A stretch of 64,000 bases of DNA from Tritrichomonas musculus (Eukaryota > Parabasalia > Tritrichomonadida > Tritrichomonadidae), in the NCBI GenBank assembly GCA_039105265.1, contig JAPFFF010000039.1, forward strand, positions 1,240,001-1,304,000, written 5' to 3'. The position numbers and the translations under genes are program-made. The stretch's first letter is position 1. The number at the start of each line of letters is the position of its first letter. This document shows positions 51,101 to 58,638 of the stretch, one piece after another. The notes under the pieces were generated by a model. The model saw only the letters and a list, made by a program, of their open reading frames with translations, searched no databases and had not been told where the DNA came from.

Positions 51101-54100
51101 TCTATCAAAATACTTATCCATATCATGACCCATAGAAATGTAATAAGTTCGTGCATTCAAGTATTGTTGAATATCTCCTGAATTATTACAATGGCCAACA
51201 ACTTCTTTGAATAAGTCATCTTTTTGTTCTTTGTCATGAATCTTTTTTGTTCGTTCGTTGAATTCTTGATAAAAGGCCTGATCATTTTTCTTTTGTCTTT
51301 CTAAATTTTGGTATTGTTGAACGATATTTTGGTAATTAGTTATAATTTGATTATAATCTGGTTGACCATCTGATTTTAACGGAGGTGAAACATTTTTCAA
51401 TTCAATAATTTTAATAGGTGAATATTCGAAAATTTGAATTTCAGCTTGGTATCTCTTTAACATATTAAAGATTTCGTCTAAATTATAACGATAGTCAATT
51501 AATGATTGAAACCCTATTTTTTTATTGTTATATGAATATTTATTCCAACGTTTCATTACAATTCCTCCCCTGAAGAAATCTTCCTTATGATCATTCATAT
51601 ATTTTAATAAATCAGCTTTTGTTTCTACATTTGGTGTATACAAAACTAAGTATTGAACTAAATGATCAAAACGATACTGATTGATATCCCAATCAGGAAA
51701 TAGAGTTGTAAAACTTTCGTTAATAGCATTTTTCAAATTCTCATCTTCTTTTCCTTTTTCTGTATTCTTATTTTTAATTAATTCTTTGATATACTCTTCT
51801 TTATTTTCAATTTTCTGATCGACTAATATTCCATTCCAAAAGTTATCAGTAAATTCACTTCCATAAGCATGTTGTACTTGAACTTTTAAATTCTCAAGTT
51901 TCTTTTTATCTTGAACAGATTTCAATAGAGATTTTTCATTATTGAGCCGATTTTGTAATTTTTCTAAGGCTTTACTTTGTTCGGTTTCTGATTCAATATC
52001 CTTTATAAATATTTCATTCTCTTCTTTCTGTTGATCAAATGGTTGACCTTCTAGATTTGCTCTTTGTGCTATTATTGTTATTATTTCTCCCATTTTCTTA
52101 TCAATATCTTGTTTTGAAGCAATCCATGATCTTTGCCATTCTTCAAATTGTGCTTCTTTAGTCGGAATATCATTTTGTTTAATAAATTGAGATCTTATTT
52201 GTATAACATCATTTTGGTCAAATTTTCTCTTTGATTGTCTTAATATCTCGACGATTTTTGCTGACATATAATCATTTTCTTGTTTTAATGCTTGTTCCAA
52301 CTTTTCTTTCCATTTCTCTTCTTCCTCATCAATAATTGTATTTATTTGATTAGGATTTGATAAAATTTTATTTGTAACATTTTGTAAGATTGTATTTTCA
52401 TCAACTGAGCTAACCCCTGGAACTTTTTCAGCGATTTGATTAATTTTGATAAGATTTTCTGTTATTTTTGATTGTACATCTGATTTTAATTTATTTGTTA
52501 ATGTAGTCTTTGCATTTGTAATATCTTGTTCCACGGCTCGTTTTCCTTCTTTATCATTATATATTGCCGTATATCTTTCCAGAGTATCGTCATCAACTTG
52601 TAATCCATGACTCTCTAACATTGACAACACCTTCTTTTTCTTATTTTCTTTCTGTTCGATATCATTCTCTTGAATTGCGAGATTCAATCTACGAGATAAA
52701 TCCTCGTCCAAATCTTTTGTAATTTGATCACCGTTTATATAAAAAGCTTCCAATTCACTTTTTCTTACTGCTTGATTATAATTTGAATTTGGACGATATT
52801 TATTTGTTTCTTGTTCTATTTGAATTAGATCATTTATCATATTCTTTCGATTTGATAACGATTGTTCATAATGATCTCGATAATTTTTAACAATTTCTGA
52901 GGCTTCATTTAATTTGCTCTCCCATTGTTTTTCTCTATCTGCTTTGAACAAAGCTTGACAAGATCCATCTTTAACAAATAATGAATAAAATTCAGTTAAC
53001 TTGTTCTTACTTAAATTAAACGGCTTTAATATTTCGTTCACAGCACTTTGATATAATCCAAGATATCGTGGAAATTCTACTTCTTCTATTTTTGATCCTG
53101 ATCCTTTTTGTAATTGTTCAATAACCTCTATTTTCGTTGGTACTTCACCTCTTGTTATAAAATCATTATTTAATTTTTGAATTATTTTTTTCTGATAATA
53201 TGATTCTGCATCTAAATTTGTTGTATTTCCTGTCATACGATATAATGAATCAAATTCTTCATTAACGATTAAACGAATATCTTGAAATGATCTATTCAAT
53301 AAAGTTAATATTTTTTCTAAGTCATCTTTCGCATAATGATTATCTGCTTGTTTAACAATTGTTAGTTTTCCCAATTCTGCGTCCAATGTTTCATTTGTAG
53401 TTTGAATGTTATTCTCAAATTTTAAATAAAATTTTCCAATCACTTTTATCCAATTATCAATCATATTTCGTGAATGTTCACTCATACATGCTTGTAATTC
53501 GTCAATCGTCTGTATTGTCTCCTCTGCAATTAACTTTTGAATTCCTGATATTTCGTTATCTAAATTTGCCCAATTCGATATTTGAATCCATGGTAAACCA
53601 TATGAGTTCTCCTCAAAAAAGGATAAACACTTTTGCTTATATTCTTCTAATAATTCATCCTTTTCTAAAAGCAAAGATTGTTTTTTTATTTCTTTAACCC
53701 TTTCTGGATTCTCTATTTCCATATTTGATTCTTGAACGATAGCCTCTAATTTTCTTTCTGGAATTTCAATTGAATCTTGGATTTCTTTTGCAAATGCCTC
53801 ATCTTCTTCATTTTGCTTTTTTTCTCTTTTCATCATTTCTTCTTGATATTGATCATGGAAAATTGCGAATGTTTCAAATTGTTGTCCTGGATGATCTGTT
53901 AAAAATTTCTTGAATTCATCCTTTTTTCTCTGATATTCTTTTCGATACCACTTCATTGTCAAATTATGTTTTTGTGTAAATTGTTGCTCATCTGTCAAAT
54001 TTTGCGGACCTAATCCTTGAATTGCTTCATTTACTTCATGTTCTTTTGTTTCTTGTAATTGTGGGATATTATTATAAAAGCCGAACCAAAATTTTTGTCT

Positions 54101-55852
54101 AGAATAACCATCCTTTTCTTTTATAAATATTAGATTAACATGCATTGCTACGATTTCTGCTTCGATATATTTTTCCTTTTCTATCGGATTTGATTGATCC
54201 AATGTATCTTGTAAAAATTCATTAGCAGCATAATAATTCAAATCATATTCTTGACTTAACGAATCACATAATATATCAGCATCTCCACTTGTCTCAATGC
54301 CTTTTGCATAGTTAAACATAACACAAAATCTCCAAAGTTCTTCATTTGACCATAACCTCTGTTTTTGGAATTCTTCGATTTTCAATTTTGCTTTTTCAGG
54401 AGATATTTCTTTATATTCATTTTGTAATTCATCTAGAATATGTTCATTTATTTGAGATGGATCTTGATTATTTTTATATCTTTCGTTGAATTTTGTATAA
54501 TAAATTTGATCTACTTGGTCTACTGTTAATTGACCTTGTACGTTTGGATTTTTTACAGCATAAATCTCTCTAATTAAATCATAAATTGCTCTTTTCTTTA
54601 TTCTCTGAGCTTCTAAAATTCTTTGATAATTTTTAGATTTTTGAGTGTCGATTCTAAATGCAGTTATTTGTGTATCAGTCAGCTTAGCGATTGCATTATA
54701 TGTTGTTTCTATTCCTGGAACATATAATAATTTTAAACAATCATCTGTTCCGAGTGTGGGTAAGATATTTGTAAGATCAATAAATGTATTAATTGCATTA
54801 TCAGGTTCGAGATAACGAATGTTTTGCTCTCTCAATTTATAAAAAGTCCATGTGTAAACAATATATGTATTTTTCCATCCAAGCGCTTCCAACTCAATAA
54901 ATTTTTCTTCTAACAACTTCAATTTTGAAAATACGTCTTTTATGGTATTATTTGCTGCATCTTGATAATAATCCCATACTCTTATGTCAAACAATTCTTT
55001 TGGACAAATAATTTGATTTCCTGCCGGACTTGTTCGAGTTATTTTTGATCTGAAGTAATTAACCGTTGCATTCAAATCTTGATTTTGAATTAAACCAGTC
55101 AAAATGTTGAAATTAATATTCAGAATATCATCCTTCATTGTTAAATAAAATTTGACCATTTCTTGATGATAACTGATTCCGCGAAATGAAACAATATCTG
55201 CGAGTGGATCTCTAATCTCTAAAATTTTAACAAGATAATCAATTTCATATTTTCCATTAAATCGATAAATGCGTTGACAAACACTCCACCAAAAAGCAGC
55301 TTCCAATTCTGTCCACCCAAGATATTCTCCCCCACTTTGATAATTACTTTTCCATTCTTTTATTTCCTCATCATCTATTCCAAATACTTTAAAAAGTCTG
55401 TCCAATCTATATTTTCGAAAATTTTCCAAACTATCCAGTAGAGATTTATTATTGGTTTTACATATTTGAAATTCTTTATCAATTTCTGCAATACCGAATC
55501 CAGGGCAATAAATATTTCTGACTTCACTGTTAATCGTAAAATCTAAAACTACTCGAGTGTATTCAATCAAATCAATCCATTCATTCTCTATTTCCTTTGG
55601 ATGTTTTTGATAATAATTAATTACTGTATTTAATTTTGGTGGTTCATTCGATACTTTACAACATGCATCATACAACCAATCAAATTCTTGTCTACTATCT
55701 TCATCAGGAAATATATATCCACCATATTTACTTATAACACCACGCTTATTATTTAATAAATCTTGTTTTGCTTCTTGATATTTTGCAAGGAGTTGTTCAT
55801 CTGTTAATTGTTCAGGTTGTTGATTTTGTTCAGGTTGTTGATTTTCAGTCAT
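45185..55852 (-). CDS. Giant 3,555-aa helical repeat protein
   Basis: One uninterrupted frame of 10.7 kb. It is almost entirely predicted helical, rich in K, E, N, Y and W, with no membrane segment, signal peptide or P-loop that I can see. Degenerate repeats of roughly 100 residues recur, especially in the second half, marked by a Y-x-x-x-FG(K/R/Q) signature: YSKAFGRNYVEAW, YKNEFGKDYVSD, YKNQFGKEFDDL, YETAFGQKITLDQ, YENHFGKTKINV. The last 40 residues are P/T/Q-rich (NPFNKPATTPTTTQHQQPQQ). ATG follows TTTTTATTGAAAA. It takes up over a quarter of the element, so it probably has an important virion or host-interaction role; a tape-measure, tegument-like or scaffold role is speculation. No known homologue recognised. 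Confidence 0.85.
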   Translation of the reverse strand: MTENQQPEQNQQPEQLTDEQLLAKYQEAKQDLLNNKRGVISKYGGYIFPDEDSRQEFDWLYDACCKVSNEPPKLNTVINYYQKHPKEIENEWIDLIEYTRVVLDFTINSEVRNIYCPGFGIAEIDKEFQICKTNNKSLLDSLENFRKYRLDRLFKVFGIDDEEIKEWKSNYQSGGEYLGWTELEAAFWWSVCQRIYRFNGKYEIDYLVKILEIRDPLADIVSFRGISYHQEMVKFYLTMKDDILNINFNILTGLIQNQDLNATVNYFRSKITRTSPAGNQIICPKELFDIRVWDYYQDAANNTIKDVFSKLKLLEEKFIELEALGWKNTYIVYTWTFYKLREQNIRYLEPDNAINTFIDLTNILPTLGTDDCLKLLYVPGIETTYNAIAKLTDTQITAFRIDTQKSKNYQRILEAQRIKKRAIYDLIREIYAVKNPNVQGQLTVDQVDQIYYTKFNERYKNNQDPSQINEHILDELQNEYKEISPEKAKLKIEEFQKQRLWSNEELWRFCVMFNYAKGIETSGDADILCDSLSQEYDLNYYAANEFLQDTLDQSNPIEKEKYIEAEIVAMHVNLIFIKEKDGYSRQKFWFGFYNNIPQLQETKEHEVNEAIQGLGPQNLTDEQQFTQKHNLTMKWYRKEYQRKKDEFKKFLTDHPGQQFETFAIFHDQYQEEMMKREKKQNEEDEAFAKEIQDSIEIPERKLEAIVQESNMEIENPERVKEIKKQSLLLEKDELLEEYKQKCLSFFEENSYGLPWIQISNWANLDNEISGIQKLIAEETIQTIDELQACMSEHSRNMIDNWIKVIGKFYLKFENNIQTTNETLDAELGKLTIVKQADNHYAKDDLEKILTLLNRSFQDIRLIVNEEFDSLYRMTGNTTNLDAESYYQKKIIQKLNNDFITRGEVPTKIEVIEQLQKGSGSKIEEVEFPRYLGLYQSAVNEILKPFNLSKNKLTEFYSLFVKDGSCQALFKADREKQWESKLNEASEIVKNYRDHYEQSLSNRKNMINDLIQIEQETNKYRPNSNYNQAVRKSELEAFYINGDQITKDLDEDLSRRLNLAIQENDIEQKENKKKKVLSMLESHGLQVDDDTLERYTAIYNDKEGKRAVEQDITNAKTTLTNKLKSDVQSKITENLIKINQIAEKVPGVSSVDENTILQNVTNKILSNPNQINTIIDEEEEKWKEKLEQALKQENDYMSAKIVEILRQSKRKFDQNDVIQIRSQFIKQNDIPTKEAQFEEWQRSWIASKQDIDKKMGEIITIIAQRANLEGQPFDQQKEENEIFIKDIESETEQSKALEKLQNRLNNEKSLLKSVQDKKKLENLKVQVQHAYGSEFTDNFWNGILVDQKIENKEEYIKELIKNKNTEKGKEDENLKNAINESFTTLFPDWDINQYRFDHLVQYLVLYTPNVETKADLLKYMNDHKEDFFRGGIVMKRWNKYSYNNKKIGFQSLIDYRYNLDEIFNMLKRYQAEIQIFEYSPIKIIELKNVSPPLKSDGQPDYNQIITNYQNIVQQYQNLERQKKNDQAFYQEFNERTKKIHDKEQKDDLFKEVVGHCNNSGDIQQYLNARTYYISMGHDMDKYFDRLEFEKVYKSYEGKENMNLKMDVIIGNTKAEDIPQINMLEQELHNLYPTRFTDKRFRDVKMTYFPQNGSAYKFYLESELAYDKYKKYHEKQSHFPTFMDYFQNQTNGDLSTHGQYFQDEVADIEETERVLSLNDNINNKIRELNEFLPNDDQYSIKRIAAAWRNKNVVQVGESLQNMINNQINGRDTNANLDQALMIWKQHFPEDLKSPSDWRMEWEGNYNAINAINKLGALYEFYYKTHPWEGVNLKKFVREKAKDSITEAQKILQDYYDKNYHNYSVTWDQSSVFHDYLEKYSKAFGRNYVEAWGHLYGKFNGDLNECVDFFESYEKVKKINEKFPKKGNKLYNDVIQYFNEYMKMTDPTVKSAYRKNWQEKYDSYKKTSKTWSTDSNYKKARELLAKIKPQYVSYITQPDLTWTNEEMYANYLIPIVSTYYKQLNNGKDYSMTGQEKDSTLFDQILAKVEEKEQDEETWGKSDVEATFESYKSTNQIDSTLTYKQLKDKYKTPEKARIAIEIDKYRKLIKNRFSIFDEDLPGDTRFTGYHETALDSEERLAWCRKFYSQITQNYAQSWNSPAFNEIWHKYRYYHNDDEQTSSIEKTAALYNFDYNKGKTDLNYKYHLDLYNDTFKKKYTVKTKKDKYISLTSDKAGELTDEQKEQVIDIIQTAVRGYNQYRSDEFQNALLTLNRHADREWTIHDIVLEYEDNYQGALFFCQCQTLKYKLIALLPDKVTEINEIPNSTDGKTKLEKMLREAEKDERSFFSVTFQDLLRHYNHITQEVHDVDSIRDKLGKNFKDCTNRMKIELIKYELETVYEYPKVKLNAINGDNWEQILDKLERLQNELNLKINKFGGDTVVTRYWNEYARTGNAFSDITELLKYKEYDIDEAKYEFLSKIWEKWSGQKDDLKGTTLKEKIKNLQILCDAYFDKYNRFRSDPVLIQLINDHSNKVTWETLINKFQTETNVEKAVFDARAYVANEMNRDQYAVMLRDLGETDNDYLKIEDPQQLFKYLEDKIQRYHENRTKWTTLDADRQIWNSNHKEDKLPEWQNAYKKWKGDWDNAYEALRANALSVWYKNEFGKDYVSDKTNKEKVITLTDLKNRYDSHYKGVGKWRRYWKDYDKRFEKKTTFEEIVNLFQDDVDAAEDYFLYHIMRSKYKNQFGKEFDDLKNPTREDIKDLEIEVKRLDKAKNKAANDQKLRDLFEEYQRKYPESDTAVVSTIRSMLNQHNMNVEETKYYLELKNIIKDFETKYNYVISDHDLMEGEYGSTKEAQIKKLKVEYQRFENEYDKLQNFPKIKEYLEIYNDDLGEGKSLLDLFNKEENDHNAYKTYYEILITVHNKKNPNKAKDINQKPQSYSRACDDLKLEVENILEAIRKFGGNKQWSKLTNAEKDEIVKEYKNTEYGHVRMAMKKDIENYNKKNDNEFNFEVERKKFEKKGKDLSLLNNYVKAALQYSYDENLDDLISEFNANIDDEKLKLDSEKLQTYTNAYEIVKYCKLTPLQKRYETAFGQKITLDQMMYYPYKIRDKVQWNIQNEKDLQFDIETAYHANLARIVHKESLEFQGIPRKEQETYEEYIDNLRYNPATQQHDKISEDELIGEYQIAFKSFEKEKTDTEKKIIENIDAINKNLEEGSKVTKDELKGLTYSAKDLDYVNAILDFKPLYENHFGKTKINVKDIVNKFAPDKKNIDWVYVLESIAFIPILDDHNALQKKKGTMKTEDVAFVHQSYIEPEIAKRTDKKVTVDDIRNAYIKYKEKVNTEKKEFFKNLLEEYHKHIDDSSETYEKLAELYPSLDDLERYLKLNRYIAKTNKYYRDLKTNYKKENTLLKYDDYKDKPLNNLEPSIILLQQKENEAKKQWDDEKAKDDKEKEHKKKVEEKLKDLNSYRRKINMTEIGFERFKNQDTETALHEIQNMINEAQEKERQQNQNNGNTIGGALRNTGYTNPFNKPATTPTTTQHQQPQQQHQQPQIQI

Positions 55853-55901
55853 TTTTCAATAAAAATAAACATAAAACAACAAATAGTGAAAATTAAATGG
55901 T

Positions 55902-56312
55902 TTATTCATTTGAATCTTCTGGTTCCTTCAAATTTAGTGGGTCAACGAAGCAATCTCGTAACCCATCGACAAATTGATTCAATACTTGTGCTTTTGATTC
56001 CAATTGGACTTTCTTTTTTTCTTCTTCTTTTTTCAAATCGTCCAATTTATCTCGATTTTCATCAATTTTTAGCTCATTTTCAACCATCATTTCCCATATC
56101 GGATCGGACTTTGGATTTTTATCAATTTCATCATTTATATAGCCGTTTTCTTCGGTGAGCCTTCGATTTTCTGATTCCAGTCTTTCAATTGTTTTCATGT
56201 CGTCGTTTAATGAATCAGCTAATTCCAATAACCTTGTTGTATCATAAATAAAGCTGCGTACTGTCTTTCTGAACACCTTAAGACTTTGCTTATCTTGCTT
56301 CCTGCTGTACAT
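55902..56312 (-). CDS. Inward terminal coiled-coil protein, 136 aa
   Basis: MYSRKQDKQSLKVFRKTVRS gives a basic start, then leucine-zipper-like heptads (LLELADSLNDDMKTIERLES, ENRRLTEENGYINDEIDKNP) and a second coil (LKIDENRDKLDDLKKEEEKK). The basic-then-zipper layout recalls bZIP factors, but no bZIP DNA-contact signature is clear. It shares the terminal divergent promoter and mirrors the 679-aa gene at the other end. A regulatory or structural dimer is possible. Confidence 0.75.
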   Translation of the reverse strand: MYSRKQDKQSLKVFRKTVRSFIYDTTRLLELADSLNDDMKTIERLESENRRLTEENGYINDEIDKNPKSDPIWEMMVENELKIDENRDKLDDLKKEEEKKKVQLESKAQVLNQFVDGLRDCFVDPLNLKEPEDSNE

Positions 56313-56457
56313 GAAAAAAAGTGATGTGATGACCTAACGAGAAAAAATTAGATTTTTGGTAAACGGTCTCCACCCCTCAACACCTAGGGGCACCTCATAA
56401 GGGACCCAAATAAAAAATATGATTTTTCGTGCTCACCTCATCACATCATTTTTACTT
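56313..56457. promoter_or_regulatory. Divergent terminal promoter, right copy
   Basis: Inverted copy of 19317-19449, with a 12-bp longer middle. Holds GTGATGTGATGACCTAACGA, AAAAAATTAGATTTTTGGTA, AACGGTCTCCACCCC and, on the outer side, GATTTTTCGTGCTCACCTCA then TCACATCATTTTT before the ATG. The two together form a subterminal inverted repeat. Confidence 0.8.
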
Positions 56458-56940
56458 ATGTTCGCCATCTCCGAGTCCAACGTAGAGCCTACAGAGAACT
56501 ACCCAATAGAGAACCTATCAGATCTTATCGATAAACACCCAGAAGATTTAGATTTAAATGAAGATGACTATATGTACCAGAGCTTATGTAAAATTGTTAC
56601 TGCACAAGATTCACCATTCAATATTGGCCCAAAGCAAGAATTTACCAGAAATTATTATCGTGAACTTCACAAATGCATCGAAATTCGACAAAAAATGTTT
56701 GAAACAACCCTTGATATAGTCAAATGTAAATTCAATTTCGATGAAAATCTTTTTACGAGCATTTCTACCAGATTCTTTCAATTTTTCCCAAATACCACAA
56801 TTGATTGGACCCTATTGGACCCTCAAAGAGGAATGTACCAATTTCTAGATTCATATGCAGAGCATTTATTTAATAGAATAGGATTTTACACAAGATGGAT
56901 ATACTATCCAATTGAATGCCATGCAAACGATTGCCTTTAA
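56458..56940 (+). CDS. Outward-facing terminal gene, 160 aa, unknown
   Basis: Start chosen at MFAISESNVEPTENYPIENL because the preceding codons are promoter DNA conserved at the left end. Acidic N-terminus (LSDLIDKHPEDLDLNEDDYM), then a folded-looking aromatic part (YYRELHKCIEIRQKMFETTL, STRFFQFFPNTTIDWTLLDP, YAEHLFNRIGFYTRWIYYPI) and a C-terminus with HANDCL. The stop codon lies inside the right TIR. Not obviously homologous to the left outward gene beyond a YMYQS stretch. Function unknown. Confidence 0.75.
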   Translation: MFAISESNVEPTENYPIENLSDLIDKHPEDLDLNEDDYMYQSLCKIVTAQDSPFNIGPKQEFTRNYYRELHKCIEIRQKMFETTLDIVKCKFNFDENLFTSISTRFFQFFPNTTIDWTLLDPQRGMYQFLDSYAEHLFNRIGFYTRWIYYPIECHANDCL

Positions 56941-57165
56941 GTAAACCACACAATTAACAACTTTTTCTATAGCTTTTTTGATGTTAACGATACGGGACCT
57001 CCTTCCTAGCAGAGCGTTGAGAGGAATCCTGAGAACAGCCCAGTGGAAGATCATTAATGGGAGTGGGGGATCATACCTGGCATAGCGGGGCTGGGGTCGC
57101 GGATGGGAAATATTTGACGCGGTTTTTGAACGAAGTGCAAAAATCGTGGCAAATATATAACTACT
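56936..57165. repeat. Right terminal inverted repeat
   Basis: 230 bp, inverted copy of 18576-18806, with about two substitutions and a 1-bp length difference. Ends in ATATATAACTACT. Confidence 0.95.
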
Positions 57166-57170
57166 GAGAT
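57166..57170. repeat. Target-site duplication, right
   Basis: GAGAT, as at 18571-18575; 6 bp if the preceding T is counted. Confidence 0.75.
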
Positions 57171-58070
57171 TGATTCAAATAGAATTTTAGTCCTATTGAA
57201 ACCATTGTTTTTGCTTATCAATTTTTGAATAAAATATTATAGACATTGAAAAATATTGATAATTTATTATTGAAAATTTTTTTCAACACAAATACATTTA
57301 TATTTTAATATTTAAGACGAATATGATTATTTTACCCAATATTAATAAAATATATTTAACATATTCATAATATTTAGTTAATATATTGACATAATTTTCA
57401 AAACTGTTTCGAAAAAATCCTTTTTTTATAAACATATTTTTTATATATTCAAAATGATTTTATTAAAAGTATTTGTACATCTTAATATTTTACTAATATA
57501 TCCAAAATTAAAATGCAATTTTATTTCATATTTCATATTAATATTATTTTATTATTATAAATAAACCTAATTTATAACATTCTTCAAAATTTTATATCAA
57601 ATTATCTATACATCAAGATGATAAATAAATTACTCTATTTATTGCGTTTGTAAAATCATAATTAGCATTTTGGAATATATTAATGTCATTACGGTAGTAT
57701 AAAATATAATCAAAAAGAATTTTACAAAATGCTCGAACAGAGTCTCAGAAAAAATGAAAGTGATATCTCGACTTCTGACAGATATTTTCCAAAACCAGCC
57801 CATAATTCATTTTTATTTATAAGTCCATATTTAATTTATCATATTTTTTAAAAAATAGTATAGTAACAAAAAAATTTGAATGAATTTTCAGAAAGTTTCC
57901 TATCGTTGTATCCCCTATCATTATAACTTTTTGTGCATCGCATTCAATTATTTTGTTATAGATTTGAATTGATTTAAATCAACGTGTTTTTGATCCATTC
58001 AATTTTTTTATCTAAATATCTAATAATATTTTGTAATTGTGTCTTGTATTTAAATAAACTTAAAGCAAAT
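57171..58070. other. AT-rich right flank
   Basis: No gene. An inverted copy of the left-flank motif, GATATCTCGACTTCTG, lies at 57762-57777, and TATCGTTGTATCC near 57903 matches the left flank near 18155 inverted. Confidence 0.6.
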
Positions 58071-58138
58071 GATATTGAAAATGCTCTCAAATATAACTCA
58101 AATATCTTTTTAAAAAGTTCTAAAAAATTTTAAAATTT
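58071..58138. repeat. Inverted copy of the dispersed repeat at 1571-1650
   Basis: Contains GCTCTCAAATATAACTCAAA; ends exactly where the shared 0.5-kb flank of the palindromic element begins. Confidence 0.6.
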
Positions 58139-58638
58139 TATTTTTGTTTTTGTTTTGCTTTTTATAAATTAATTTTTTGAAAAGTAAATTGCCATTTTCC
58201 TGTAAATAAAAATAAAGTATTCAAAATTCAAAGGTCAATTTTAATAGCAATTCATAAAAATTGATGGAATTAAATAATATCGATTCTGATTTCTTTTATT
58301 CATGTGTAATGAAAACTGAAATTCACTTGGATTTAAGTGGAATATTCGATGTTGAGTAAATACTAATATTTAAGGATAAAATTTTAGAGGCTGATAAAAA
58401 TATTTTGATTAATTACGTAAGATGTACCAAATATTTTTATTTTTACACTATAATTCAAATTATGATCTTTTAATCAGAATAATATAAAATATATATTTTT
58501 ATATTTCATTCATATTTTTAAAAAACTTCTAATATTGATTTAAACTAACTTAAAAACTCATGAAAACATTGTAAATAATATTCTATCTTTTTAATCAAGA
58601 ATTTGTTGCATTTTTTTTTTTTTTTTATTTTTTATTTT
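58139..58638. repeat. 0.5-kb flank shared with 5750-6253
   Basis: Nearly identical, same orientation, to the segment left of copy 1. Both adjoin the ATTCCACCTCTG end through a poly-T tract. Confidence 0.8.

Larger units (their letters stand above)
18576..57165. mobile_element. 38.6-kb Polinton/Maverick-like viral element
   Basis: Terminal inverted repeats of about 231 bp begin with AG and are flanked by a GAGAT duplication. Inside are a retroviral-type integrase, SF3 helicase, two capsid paralogues, candidate penton, A32-like packaging ATPase, pVI-like peptide, fibre-like proteins and about 20 small genes. Typical Polintons are 15-20 kb; this one is about twice that, largely through a 10.7-kb gene and a 4.4-kb gene. 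No polymerase B or adenoviral protease was found. It looks near-whole, with about two genes whose start I could not place. The near-identical TIRs and intact target duplication suggest a young insertion. Codon use and Inr-like promoters suit the host. Confidence 0.93.
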
